Shown one piece after another: positions 17,916-25,090 of a stretch of 64,000 bases of DNA (positions are counted from its first letter, which is position 1; each line of letters opens with the position of its first letter). The translations under genes and the position numbers were made by a program. Source of the DNA: an uncultured Prevotellaceae bacterium (GTDB lineage: Bacteria > Bacteroidota > Bacteroidia > Bacteroidales > Bacteroidaceae); assembly GCA_946415365.1 (NCBI GenBank), contig CAMKSE010000017.1:1-64000 (forward strand), read 5' to 3'. The notes below the pieces were generated by a model. The model ran no database searches. It was not told the origin of the DNA and was given only the letters and a program-made list of their open reading frames with translations.

Positions 17916-18163
17916 AACGACTTTTATATCTGGACAATCTGAAAGTATGCCTGACGGTGCTGGTGATATTCCACCATGCCGCCCAGGCTTACGGAGCCTA
18001 CATCGTCCATCTATTGCTGATGATTGCTTTGCAGAATGCGGTTGACGGTATTTGGATGGGCGCCTTCGGCAAGTTCATGTTCATCGGAGTCATCAACACC
18101 ATAGCATCCTTCGGACTCACCTGGTTGCTGCGGATGATTCCTGGTGTAAAGAAAGTACTATAA
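17912..18163 (+). pseudogene. Acyltransferase 3 with its middle deleted
   Basis: The 83-codon frame joins the first 27 residues of an acyltransferase 3 protein (KRLLYLDNLKVCLTVLVIFHHAAQAYG) to its last 55 (AYIVHLLLMIALQ through MIPGVKKVL). Both parts closely match the intact gene at 12480. The junction falls where the two parental places are alike (GQAYG and AQSYGAY), which suggests deletion by short homology. The frame stays open, but the catalytic membrane core is lost. A small two-helix membrane peptide might still be made. The frame is in operon with the genes on either side. Confidence 0.85.
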
Positions 18164-18178
18164 CTAAAAGATAAAAAG

Positions 18179-18727
18179 ATGAAATACGAGATTATTACGT
18201 TAGAAAATGTGCAGATTATCGGCATGGTAAAGGAAATTGCATTCTGCAAGGGACAGGAAGAATGTCCTAAGTTCTGGGGCGAGTATGTGGAACGCATTAT
18301 TAAACCCGTCTTTATGGAACACAAGGCACCTGATGCCTTTCAGCAGGCTGCCATCGACAATGGTGTCGGAGAGTTTGGGCTCTGCACCTGCGACACTCCC
18401 AACCATAATTGTGCAACCTGTTGGGAGGCAAACTTTGGTGCTTGCAGCAAGAACACCTTTACATACGTCATCGGCGGAATATATAAAGGTGGTGGGGTGC
18501 CTGAGGGAATGCAGCTTTTCCCTATTCATAGTGGCAAGTGGCTGAAGATGCATTTCGAGGGAGGCATGAAAGCCTTTCAAGAGCAATACCAAATGTTCTA
18601 TAAGGAGTGGCTGCCCCAGCACTCGGAATTCCATTGCCCCAACAACGCTATGACGATGGAATGGTACAACGGCACCGACATCGACTCGCCCAATTACCAG
18701 TGTGGCGTGATGATGCCATTGGAATAA
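18179..18727 (+). CDS. GyrI-like small-molecule-binding protein
   Basis: The 182-aa protein resembles the effector-binding (GyrI/SOUL-like) domain in its stand-alone form. The start MKYEIITLENVQIIGMVKEI and the later FTYVIGGIYKGGGVPEGMQLFPIHSGKWLKMHFEG match the two halves of that fold. It has a Cys-rich middle (GLCTCDTPNHNCATCW), which is not general in the family and might bind a metal or a thiol-reactive ligand. No DNA-binding domain is present. It probably binds a drug or metabolite in the cytoplasm. Confidence 0.8.
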   Translation: MKYEIITLENVQIIGMVKEIAFCKGQEECPKFWGEYVERIIKPVFMEHKAPDAFQQAAIDNGVGEFGLCTCDTPNHNCATCWEANFGACSKNTFTYVIGGIYKGGGVPEGMQLFPIHSGKWLKMHFEGGMKAFQEQYQMFYKEWLPQHSEFHCPNNAMTMEWYNGTDIDSPNYQCGVMMPLE

Positions 18728-18747
18728 AATAAAGGATAAGAAAGACA

Positions 18748-19251
18748 ATGCCTATGAAACACCTGCCGAATATCCTGTCGTCGCTCCGAATTGTCGGAAC
18801 TGTTGTTCTGTTGTTAAGTGATGTGTCAAGCATTCTTTTTGGGGTGCTTTACATCGTTTGCGGCATCAGCGACATAGCCGACGGGTGGCTGGCTAGGAAA
18901 CTGAAGTGCGTTACCAGGACTGGAGCATTGCTAGATAGCGTGGCAGACATCTGCTTCGTAGCATGTTGTGCCTGGAAGCTCCTGCCGATACTCGAACTGC
19001 CGCAATGGCTGTGGCCATGGGCTGGGGTAATCGTCCTGATCAAAGTTGTTAATCAGCTTTCGGCACTTGTGATGTACAGGCACTGCTACTTCCCTCACAC
19101 CGCAGCGAACAAGGCAACAGGATTCCTTCTCTTCATTGCAGTCCCAATGACATTTTACACCGTCATCCCCATCGCCATTGTGGCTGCAATCGCCACGTTT
19201 GCCGCTATACATGAGCATTATATAATAACGAATATGATAAAACAAATATGA
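18748..19251 (+). CDS. CDP-alcohol phosphatidyltransferase
   Basis: The 167-aa membrane protein has the complete family motif DxxDGxxARxxxxxxxxGxxxDxxxD, with Asp42, Asp45, Gly46, Ala49, Arg50, Gly59, Asp63 and Asp67. About four to six hydrophobic segments follow. It should transfer a phosphatidyl group from CDP-diacylglycerol to an alcohol in the inner membrane; the alcohol (glycerol phosphate, inositol or another) cannot be told. An alternative start lies two codons later. It overlaps the flavin reductase gene by ATGA. Confidence 0.87.
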   Translation: MPMKHLPNILSSLRIVGTVVLLLSDVSSILFGVLYIVCGISDIADGWLARKLKCVTRTGALLDSVADICFVACCAWKLLPILELPQWLWPWAGVIVLIKVVNQLSALVMYRHCYFPHTAANKATGFLLFIAVPMTFYTVIPIAIVAAIATFAAIHEHYIITNMIKQI

Positions 19252-19820
19252 AAATTCTAATCATAAACGGTAGTCCTCGAAAGAAAGGACTGATTTCTCA
19301 GATGCTCGGCATCATGCAAGAGGAGGCGGAGAAAAGAGGCGATACGGTGGAGATGGTCTATACCAACGACTTGACCGTGAAGCCTTGCACTGGCTGTATG
19401 TCCTGTCGCACAAAAGAAAGATGTGTTCTCGCTGAGGATGATTCGCAGCGGGTATTGAAGATGATGCAGCAGGCTGATGCCATTATCATGGGTGCGCCCT
19501 GCTACTGGGGAAACATCCCTGGACAGATGAAGCTGATGTTCGATCGTCAGGTATATGGCATGATGCGCGACACCCCACGTTTTCCTGAGCCGCTAATGAA
19601 AGGCAAGAAGTGCATCCTCGTCAGCACCTGTACCACGCCCTGGCCTTGGAACATCCTATTCAAGCAGTCGCGTGGAGCTATTCGTGCCATGAGAGAGATC
19701 GCCCGCTATGCAGGTTTCAAAATCGTAAGTACCATAGAGCGCGGTGGCACAGCGATGCATCCGGAACTGACAGAAAAAGACAAACAAAAGTGTCGCAAGG
19801 CAATAGAGCTACTATATTGA
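19248..19820 (+). CDS. NADPH-dependent FMN reductase / flavodoxin-like oxidoreductase
   Basis: The 190-aa protein begins MKILIINGSPRKKGLISQML, the FMN phosphate-binding loop. It also has VKPCTGCMSCRTKERCVLAEDD with four Cys and IIMGAPCYWGNIPGQMKLMFDR at the flavin ring site. The CxGCxxC type insertion is common in the iron-sulfur flavoprotein-like branch of this family. It likely reduces a quinone, nitro compound or flavin in the cytoplasm. It overlaps the preceding gene by four bases, so translation may be coupled. Confidence 0.88.
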   Translation: MKILIINGSPRKKGLISQMLGIMQEEAEKRGDTVEMVYTNDLTVKPCTGCMSCRTKERCVLAEDDSQRVLKMMQQADAIIMGAPCYWGNIPGQMKLMFDRQVYGMMRDTPRFPEPLMKGKKCILVSTCTTPWPWNILFKQSRGAIRAMREIARYAGFKIVSTIERGGTAMHPELTEKDKQKCRKAIELLY

Positions 19821-19857
19821 CTTCAAATGTCAAGGATGTATATTCATAAATAAAGAC

Positions 19858-19934
19858 CATTCGTCACAAAAACATGCAATTCATCCCAGAAATGGGGTGG
19901 ATTGCAACTTTTTTATGCCTTTTCAGCATCCAAC
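19858..19934 (+). promoter_or_regulatory. 77-bp recurrent promoter element, copy D (diverged)
   Basis: The first 31 bp (from CATTCGTCACAAA to CATCCCA) match the other copies well. The middle is 2 bp shorter and the -7 box has decayed to ATGCCTTTT followed by CAGCATC. It lies 33 bp before the receptor start at 19968. Confidence 0.7.
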
Positions 19935-19967
19935 AGGCAAAACATTTAATTTTAAATTGAAAAGAAA

Positions 19968-22334
19968 ATGAAAAAGTTAAGTTTGAAAATGGTAGCTTTG
20001 ATTGCTGCAATGATGATGTGTTTAACAGCCGAGGCTGAGACCCAGGATGTAGGTGGACGAGTAATTGACGCACAGGGTGAACCCTTGCCATTTGTAAGTG
20101 TGGCACTGCTCACAGCCGACTCTACTTATATACAAGGTGCAACGAGCGATGTGGATGGTTTCTTCCAGATCAATACAACAGATGCCTGCTGTATTCTGCG
20201 ATTCTCGTACATCGGTTATCGCACCAAGTATGTGAACGTGAATGGCTCAGAGATAGGTACCATCCAGATGGAGGAGGACCAGCCGATGCTCAGTGAGATT
20301 GTGGTAAAGGGACAGATGCCTAAAACCAAGCTGACAGGCAACTCGATGATAACCACTATCGAGGGTACCATCTTAGGCCAGTCGGGTACAGCCAAGGAAA
20401 TGCTGGCCAAGGTACCAGGCATGACACTGAAAGGCGAAGACCTGGAGGTGCTGGGTAAGGGTACACCTATCTTTTATATTAATGGTCGCAAGATGCGAGA
20501 TAAGGACGAACTGAAACGACTGCGTTCGGAGGAGATACAGAGCGTAGAGGTGATAACCAATCCTGGTGCAGAGTACGATGCCACCATTTCGGCAGTGGTA
20601 CGTATCAAGACTGTTCGCCGCGAGGGAGCTGGTTTCGGATTCGACCTGATGGCTGCCAACAATCAGGACCTGATGTTCGGCTATAGCGACCCCAGCAGCA
20701 CGCTGAACCTGCGTTATCGCCACAACAACCTGGACCTATTTGGTATGGTGAACTATTGGACGTGGGATAGTCCTAACGACCTGCGTATTACGCAATCTAC
20801 CTTTCTCAAGGCCGATGAAGGCATCAGGAATATTCTTCAGGACAGCCACATGCGTAACGACTGGCACGGAGAGGGTCTGAACTATAACCTGGGCTTTAAC
20901 TGGCAGATTAACGACAAGCACTCGCTGGGTGCCAGAGTGGAACGCCACGACCAGTTTAATACGTATAATGACATGTGGGTAGATACTGAAAACAATCTCA
21001 CAGGTCGCGACCTTTCGCATCAGGACGGTCATACCCATTATCCATACAACTGGCAGTCGAATGCCTATTATAACGGCCAGGTGGGCAAACTGAACATCGA
21101 CCTGAACGTGGATTTTCTGACAGATAAAGAGAATGACGACGACCTGACAGATGTGATACTGCCCGAAGCCCGGACCATGCAACAGGACTCGCATACATGG
21201 TCGCGCCTCTGGGCTACCAAACTGGTGTTGAGCTATCCTGTGTGGAAGGGACAGTTGCAGGCTGGAACGGAGATGAGTTTCGTGAAGCGCCAGAGCAGTT
21301 CGTCGATTACTAACTATCCTCTCCCCTCTACTGATGCGGATGTTAAGGAGAACAACGTGGCTGCCTTTGTGGCTTACAATGCCAACTTGGAGAAATATGG
21401 TACCGTAAGTGCCGGACTGCGTTACGAGCATGTAGGTTTCGACTACATCGACAACCTGGATGCTGAGAACAATATGACGCGCTATCAGGACGAGTTCTTC
21501 CCCAATGTGACATGGGCTAAGCAGTTTGGTCCTATCCAGACCTCGCTGAGCTACACCATGAAAACCGTGCGTCCAAGGTACAGCTCACTGAACGACCATA
21601 TTTACTATCTGAACTCGTATACCCTGTCGCAGGGCGACTCGAAACTAAAGAATGCTATCATGCAGGAGGTGAGCATCAATGCCCGTTGGAAGTGGATTAA
21701 CTTGTTTGCTGCCTACGAACGTCGTGATAACACTATTACACAGGTGCCAATGGCCTATAACAACGAGGGTATCATGCTGATGAAGCAGGCTAACTTGTCC
21801 GATCCCGTTCGTAATCTGGCCATCTTCCTTTCGGCCAATCCCACTTGGGGTGTATATAGCCCAAGCTGGACCATTGGCGGGCAGAAGTTTTGGAACACGA
21901 TGACCTACGACGATCCTCGTAGCGCCACAGGCAAGACGGATGTGACCTTCACCAAGCCCATCTTCTTCTTCGACATCTACAACACCTTCCGCTTTAAGCA
22001 CAGCTGGCAGTTGGAGGCCAATGCCAACATCCAGACCAAGGGTGATGTACTGAACTTCCGTATACTCTCACCTTCATACAACCTCGGTTTTGTGGTACAG
22101 AAGTGCTGGTTGAAGAATGATGCCCTGTGCCTGCGTGCCAGCATCAGCGATGTGTTCCAGCGTAGCGTACAGGATATGGCTCATGATTGTGGTTTCTTCT
22201 ACACTGTGCAGAAAACACGAAGCCGTAGCCACCGTCTGGACATCTCTATCCGCTACACCTTCAATGCCCAGAAGAGCAAGTATAAGGGAACTGGTGCAGG
22301 TAAAGCCGAGCAGGAGCGAATGGGAAGTAATTAA
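19968..22334 (+). CDS. Outer-membrane receptor (OMP beta-barrel/TonB type)
   Basis: The 788-aa protein is the intact paralog of the broken receptor at 6369. It has a signal peptide (1-24), a regulatory domain (VGGRVIDAQGEPLPFVSVALL), a plug (LGKGTPIFYINGRKMRDKDELKRLRSEEIQSVEVITNPGAEYD) and a barrel with repeated aromatic strands. The tail KSKYKGTGAGKAEQERMGSN follows the barrel. The ligand is unknown and no SusD partner is present. Copy D of the 77-bp element lies upstream. Directly behind its stop are remnants of the genes found intact at 15-17 kb. Confidence 0.9.
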   Translation: MKKLSLKMVALIAAMMMCLTAEAETQDVGGRVIDAQGEPLPFVSVALLTADSTYIQGATSDVDGFFQINTTDACCILRFSYIGYRTKYVNVNGSEIGTIQMEEDQPMLSEIVVKGQMPKTKLTGNSMITTIEGTILGQSGTAKEMLAKVPGMTLKGEDLEVLGKGTPIFYINGRKMRDKDELKRLRSEEIQSVEVITNPGAEYDATISAVVRIKTVRREGAGFGFDLMAANNQDLMFGYSDPSSTLNLRYRHNNLDLFGMVNYWTWDSPNDLRITQSTFLKADEGIRNILQDSHMRNDWHGEGLNYNLGFNWQINDKHSLGARVERHDQFNTYNDMWVDTENNLTGRDLSHQDGHTHYPYNWQSNAYYNGQVGKLNIDLNVDFLTDKENDDDLTDVILPEARTMQQDSHTWSRLWATKLVLSYPVWKGQLQAGTEMSFVKRQSSSSITNYPLPSTDADVKENNVAAFVAYNANLEKYGTVSAGLRYEHVGFDYIDNLDAENNMTRYQDEFFPNVTWAKQFGPIQTSLSYTMKTVRPRYSSLNDHIYYLNSYTLSQGDSKLKNAIMQEVSINARWKWINLFAAYERRDNTITQVPMAYNNEGIMLMKQANLSDPVRNLAIFLSANPTWGVYSPSWTIGGQKFWNTMTYDDPRSATGKTDVTFTKPIFFFDIYNTFRFKHSWQLEANANIQTKGDVLNFRILSPSYNLGFVVQKCWLKNDALCLRASISDVFQRSVQDMAHDCGFFYTVQKTRSRSHRLDISIRYTFNAQKSKYKGTGAGKAEQERMGSN

Positions 22335-22335
22335 T

Positions 22336-22449
22336 GTCCATTTCAATCCTGTAGAGGAGGATGTCCGCCTCATCCCCGTAGGCTTCGTCAACGACAACTG
22401 GAAATGTGATACAACCACCAACCCAAATGTATTCTGGGCAAAACCATAA
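22336..22449 (+). pseudogene. Remnant of the transglutaminase-like gene, 3' end
   Basis: The open codons VEEDVRLIPVGFVNDNWKCD and onward to FWAKP match the last residues of the protein ending at 16145 (DDVRLIPVGFVNNNWKCD). The match begins within a few codons of the receptor stop, with a possible HFNP counterpart of the parental RFNP. It marks a deletion that fused a receptor end to a copy of the 16-kb locus. Confidence 0.8.
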
Positions 22450-22459
22450 AAATGTAACT

Positions 22460-22498
22460 ATGGCAATAACGAGTGAAGAGGACTGGCAGCTCTCGTAG
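22460..22498 (+). pseudogene. Remnant of the HEAT-like gene, 5' end
   Basis: ATGGCAATAACGAGTGAAG repeats the start of the gene at 16856 together with its leader (GTAACT versus GTTACT), then stops after 12 codons. The GNAT gene that lies between the two parents at 16 kb is absent here. Confidence 0.7.
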
Positions 22499-22512
22499 TC
22501 TGTCAGCCCTCT
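22477..22512 (-). terminator. Hairpin after the smalltalk gene
   Basis: Arms at 22477-22489 and 22500-22512 pair over 13 bp with one mismatch and one G-T pair. On the minus strand TTCACTC follows. It is 24 bp downstream of the smalltalk stop. Confidence 0.5.
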
Positions 22513-22535
22513 CGTTGTGTTTAGCTGTTAAGCCG

Positions 22536-22652
22536 CTAGAATGTGATGGGTCCACGACCCATGCAGCTCGTCGTGGTGAGTGCCGTGAGGAACGCTGTGA
22601 GCGCGGCTACTACCACCTTCACCGCCAGCTCAATCATCCTTTTCTTCGTCAT
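22536..22652 (-). CDS. Smalltalk-family small peptide
   Basis: A 38-aa frame on the minus strand reads MTKKRMIELAVKVVVAALTA followed by FLTALTTTSCMGRGPITF. A basic start, one hydrophobic helix and the SCM ending are characteristic of the tiny smalltalk proteins annotated in Bacteroides behind HU genes. The Cys could be lipidated or exposed in the periplasm. It follows the HU gene by 38 bp, and that gap is filled by heptamer repeats. The amidase gene that normally comes next in this arrangement is missing. The function of smalltalk proteins is unknown. Confidence 0.75.
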   Translation of the reverse strand: MTKKRMIELAVKVVVAALTAFLTALTTTSCMGRGPITF

Positions 22653-22659
22653 CGTCAAT

Positions 22660-22687
22660 TTTCAATTTTCAATTTTCAATTTTCAAT
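22660..22687. repeat. Heptamer repeat between HU and smalltalk
   Basis: Four exact TTTCAAT units occupy most of the 38-bp gap between the HU stop and the smalltalk start. A partial fifth unit is at 22654-22659. Confidence 0.8.
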
Positions 22688-22690
22688 TGA

Positions 22691-23542
22691 TCAATCGTTC
22701 TCACCAGTGTCATCGTCACTCTTGGTGAAGGTCTTCGAGGCAACCTCGCTGCTCTGACCGTTCTTGATGGCGATGGCCTTCACGGTAGCCGTGTCACTCA
22801 GGGTGATGGCTGCGCTGTAGAGCGAGCTCTCAGCCGTAGGCGTCGAGCCGTCGGTGGTGTAGCGGATCTCCGCACCCTGCTCAGCCTGGATGCTCACCGA
22901 GGTGGTCTCGGCAAACGGGGTCGTTCCGCTGATCTGCGGTGCCGACACGGCCTGTGACTGACTGCCGCCGCCGTTCTGGCTGGAACCGCCGCCGTTGGAG
23001 CCGCCACCACTGCCGCCATCACCCGCAGGCGCGAGGATGTAGCTCAGCGGCGTCTTGTTCTGGAATCGGCGCTCCTTGCCGTTCACGGTGCGCTTGATGC
23101 TCTCCACCAGGTAGCCGAAGGTGAAGATGCACTCCTGCTTCAGGGCCTTCGAGGTGAGCTTCTCACCCTTCGTGTTCTCGGGCACGAACACGATCTTGAT
23201 ACCGTTGATCAGGTTCTCCGCGCCGGCAGCCACAGCCGCCTCCACAGTTGCCTGACCATTGCCCTGGCCATCCACTGACGGCGAGAACGTGCCGAAGCCG
23301 TCCAGCTTCACGGGCTGACCCTCCTTCAGGAGGTGCACCAGACACTTCACCATCTCACCCAGCACCAGCACGATCATCTCGTACGTGCTTACCTTGTTGT
23401 GTTCTGCCATGTGGGCCGCGAGGCCCTTCAGGTTCAGAGGCTCCTTTGAGTCCACCTCTGGGAAATACTTTCCGTAGGCGCTGCTCTCGTCGTTCCTGTT
23501 CTGACGGAGGTTAATCACCATGGGAATTTCAGATCTTGCCAT
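22691..23542 (-). CDS. HU-family DNA-binding protein fused to a chitobiase C-terminal-like domain
   Basis: The 283-aa protein has an HU/IHF-like N-terminal part (about 1-170; conserved VSTYEMIVLVLGEMVKCLVHLLKEGQPVKLDGFGTFSP). A Gly/Ser/Asn linker follows (174-198), then a domain with EIRYTTDGSTPTAESSLYSA (about 225-244), the hallmark of the chitobiase/hexosaminidase C-terminal fold. Such HU variants occur in Bacteroidales mobile loci with smalltalk and DUF4248 genes. The HU part probably binds DNA. An extracytoplasmic-type domain on an HU protein without signal peptide is odd. A TAAATTTG box on the minus strand at 23749-23756 gives a leader of about 200 nt. Confidence 0.88.
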   Translation of the reverse strand: MARSEIPMVINLRQNRNDESSAYGKYFPEVDSKEPLNLKGLAAHMAEHNKVSTYEMIVLVLGEMVKCLVHLLKEGQPVKLDGFGTFSPSVDGQGNGQATVEAAVAAGAENLINGIKIVFVPENTKGEKLTSKALKQECIFTFGYLVESIKRTVNGKERRFQNKTPLSYILAPAGDGGSGGGSNGGGSSQNGGGSQSQAVSAPQISGTTPFAETTSVSIQAEQGAEIRYTTDGSTPTAESSLYSAAITLSDTATVKAIAIKNGQSSEVASKTFTKSDDDTGEND

Positions 23543-23748
23543 TTTGTTTGTTCCTTTCTTTTTTTAATTAAACTTAGACTTTAAATACTCTCTTTGCAAT
23601 CCTTCCGAGCCTCCCGCCTGCGCACTGCGATCTTCTCTTCCGAAAAGCACTGCAAGGGAAGTGCAAGGCGAATGCAGTGTGGCAAGCTCGCTTGGCCAAT
23701 GCTGAGCCGCAGCCTTCACTCGCACTCGCAACTTCTTCAATGCGAGTG

Positions 23749-23756
23749 CAAATTTA
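23749..23756 (-). promoter_or_regulatory. -7 box of the HU gene
   Basis: TAAATTTG followed by CACTC on the minus strand. The leader between it and the HU start at 23542 has no supported gene. Confidence 0.5.
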
Positions 23757-23961
23757 ATTAGAAATTTTGACATGTGCAAGTATTTTCAATCTCCCATTCA
23801 TGTTCTTTCTACTTCTTTCAACTTCTTTCTACTTATACGGTCGCAAGGCCGTAAAAAGTTGTCCAAGTTGTCAAAGTTGTCGTTAAAATAACACTTTGTT
23901 TCCGTCTTAAAATAGATATAATTTTCTTTACTATTTATTTGGTGTTTTCCAAACTTTTTTG

Positions 23962-23969
23962 TACCTTTG
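23962..23969 (+). promoter_or_regulatory. -7 box of the DUF4248 gene
   Basis: TACCTTTG followed by CACC, 35 bp upstream of the start at 24005. Confidence 0.65.
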
Positions 23970-24004
23970 CACCATTAATCAATGTTTAACTTAATCCAAA
24001 CCAA

Positions 24005-24208
24005 ATGTCAAATTCAACCATTCAAAGTCAGGGCCGAGCAGAGCTCGCCTTGAAGTATTTCCCCTACATCCAGCCACAGTCCGCTTGGCTAAAGCTGAAG
24101 TCCCTGCTGCTTGAAGATCCCTCACTTCAGCACCTCGCGACACTCCGGCGCCGCACGTTTCTCCCCGCAGAAGTAAACATTATTTACCAACACTTAGGGC
24201 AGCCGTAA
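24005..24208 (+). CDS. DUF4248-like small protein
   Basis: The 67-aa protein reads as an all-helical small protein. The ELALKYFPYIQPQSAWLKLKSLLLED block and the ending RRRTFLPAEVNIIYQHLGQP match, from memory, the DUF4248 pattern (YFP, then a Leu-rich helix, then a TP-type turn and LGEP/LGQP end). Such proteins are encoded divergently from HU genes in Bacteroidales mobile loci, as here. They may bind DNA, but the role is unknown. The stop is followed by a G+C-rich hairpin-like word (GGGCAG and CTGCCC). Confidence 0.7.
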   Translation: MSNSTIQSQGRAELALKYFPYIQPQSAWLKLKSLLLEDPSLQHLATLRRRTFLPAEVNIIYQHLGQP

Positions 24209-24242
24209 CTGCCCTATTTTCATGCTTTTCAGGCTCTCAGAG

Positions 24243-24308
24243 TTTCAAGCCTGCAAACTCCGACTTTCAAGCCTTGAAACTCCGACTCCTAAGCCTATGG
24301 ACTCTGAG
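24243..24308. repeat. 22-bp direct repeat array, three units
   Basis: Units start at 24243, 24265 and 24287 with exact 22-bp spacing. Units one and two read TTTCAAGCCT, two variable bases, then AAACTCCGAC; unit three is diverged (AAGCCTATGGACTCTGAG). Partial units flank the array on both sides. It lies in the 410-bp gap between the DUF4248 gene and umuD. Confidence 0.75.
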
Positions 24309-24449
24309 TTTCCTTATGGCTATTTTGTAAGGCATTATTCGATAGAGAATGTGTAAAAGATATTCATCCTTTAAAGACGCACCAACCTTTCAACTTGCAA
24401 ACTTGCATTTGGATATTCCAAATGACTAAAATACTAGTCAAATTTACTA

Positions 24450-24485
24450 TATATTTTATATATATTATAATATATATAAAATATA
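24450..24485. repeat. Perfect AT palindrome
   Basis: TATATTTTATATATAT (24450-24465) and its exact reverse complement (24470-24485) are separated by TATA. The 60 bp around it is almost pure A+T, a structure that may melt easily or bind an AT-preferring protein such as HU. Confidence 0.6.
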
Positions 24486-24510
24486 AATATTAATGAAAGA
24501 TTATAATCTG

Positions 24511-24556
24511 CTTTTTACTTTTCAAAATGCACTTTTGCAAGTTGAAAGTTTGCAAG
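24511..24556 (-). repeat. 46-bp repeat shared with 41831-41876
   Basis: On the minus strand it starts CTTGCAAACTTTCAACTTGC and continues AAAAGTGCA. It matches 41 of 46 bp of the stretch between the primase and M15 peptidase genes. A shorter related word lies in inverted order at 24387-24408. Confidence 0.8.
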
Positions 24557-24603
24557 TTTCTCAAAATATTCTATCTGATTTTGCGTAATTCAGGATAAAT
24601 GTT

Positions 24604-24611
24604 TATCTTTG
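24604..24611 (+). promoter_or_regulatory. -7 box of the umuDC operon
   Basis: TATCTTTG followed by CAATC, 13 bp upstream of the first ATG at 24625. No LexA-type box was recognised. Confidence 0.6.
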
Positions 24612-24624
24612 CAATCTAAATCCT

Positions 24625-25089
24625 ATGCATATGAATGATATGAAACCTATAGACGGAGCCGAGTACATCACTTTGGAAGATGCCAAGCGGCTGAGCCTGC
24701 CCTATTACGAGGGGCTGCAGGCAGGATTCCCGTCGCCTGCAGGTGACTACCAGCACGAGAGCCTCGATCTGAACGAGAAATTCATTCGTCACCGCGAGGC
24801 CTCCTACTATGTCCGTGTCAAAGGAGAGTCAATGATTGGCATCGGACTCTTCGACGGCGACATCTGTCTGGTGGATCGTCAGGAAGAGATCTCCAACGGC
24901 AGCATCGTGGTGGCCTGCATCAACCGTGGCCTGACGGTGAAGACCATCGACCTCTCCACGCGCGACAAAGGCTACGTGCGCCTCGTGCCCGCCAATCCGG
25001 ATTTCAAGCCCATCATCGTCGACGCCAACGACGAGTTCTTCCTTCAGGGCAAGGTGACCTCTATCCATCGCGACACGAGTAAATACTGA
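24625..25089 (+). CDS. umuD: UmuD-like S24 peptidase
   Basis: The 154-aa protein has the self-cleavage site in [21 protein letters not shown] (Ala-Gly cut expected), like E. coli UmuD. The catalytic Ser lies in [15 protein letters not shown] and the catalytic Lys in TVKTIDL. It should cleave itself when stimulated by RecA filaments, and then serve as the accessory subunit of the UmuC polymerase in SOS mutagenesis. Starts at 24631 or 24640 are also possible. The stop is one base before the umuC start. It has no DNA-binding domain, so it is not LexA. Confidence 0.9.
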   Translation: MHMNDMKPIDGAEYITLEDAKRLSLPYYEGLQAGFPSPAGDYQHESLDLNEKFIRHREASYYVRVKGESMIGIGLFDGDICLVDRQEEISNGSIVVACINRGLTVKTIDLSTRDKGYVRLVPANPDFKPIIVDANDEFFLQGKVTSIHRDTSKY

Positions 25090-25090
25090 T

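Noticed and set aside
18200..18748. Minus-strand frame opposite the GyrI-like gene
   Set aside because: Shadow of a plus-strand gene in a tight operon.
23564..23779. 71-codon minus-strand frame before the HU gene
   Set aside because: It begins upstream of the HU promoter box and has no protein-like pattern; it more likely lies in the leader.
24221..24320. 22-bp arrays as CRISPR
   Set aside because: Units are adjacent with no spacers, only three per array, and there are no cas genes.
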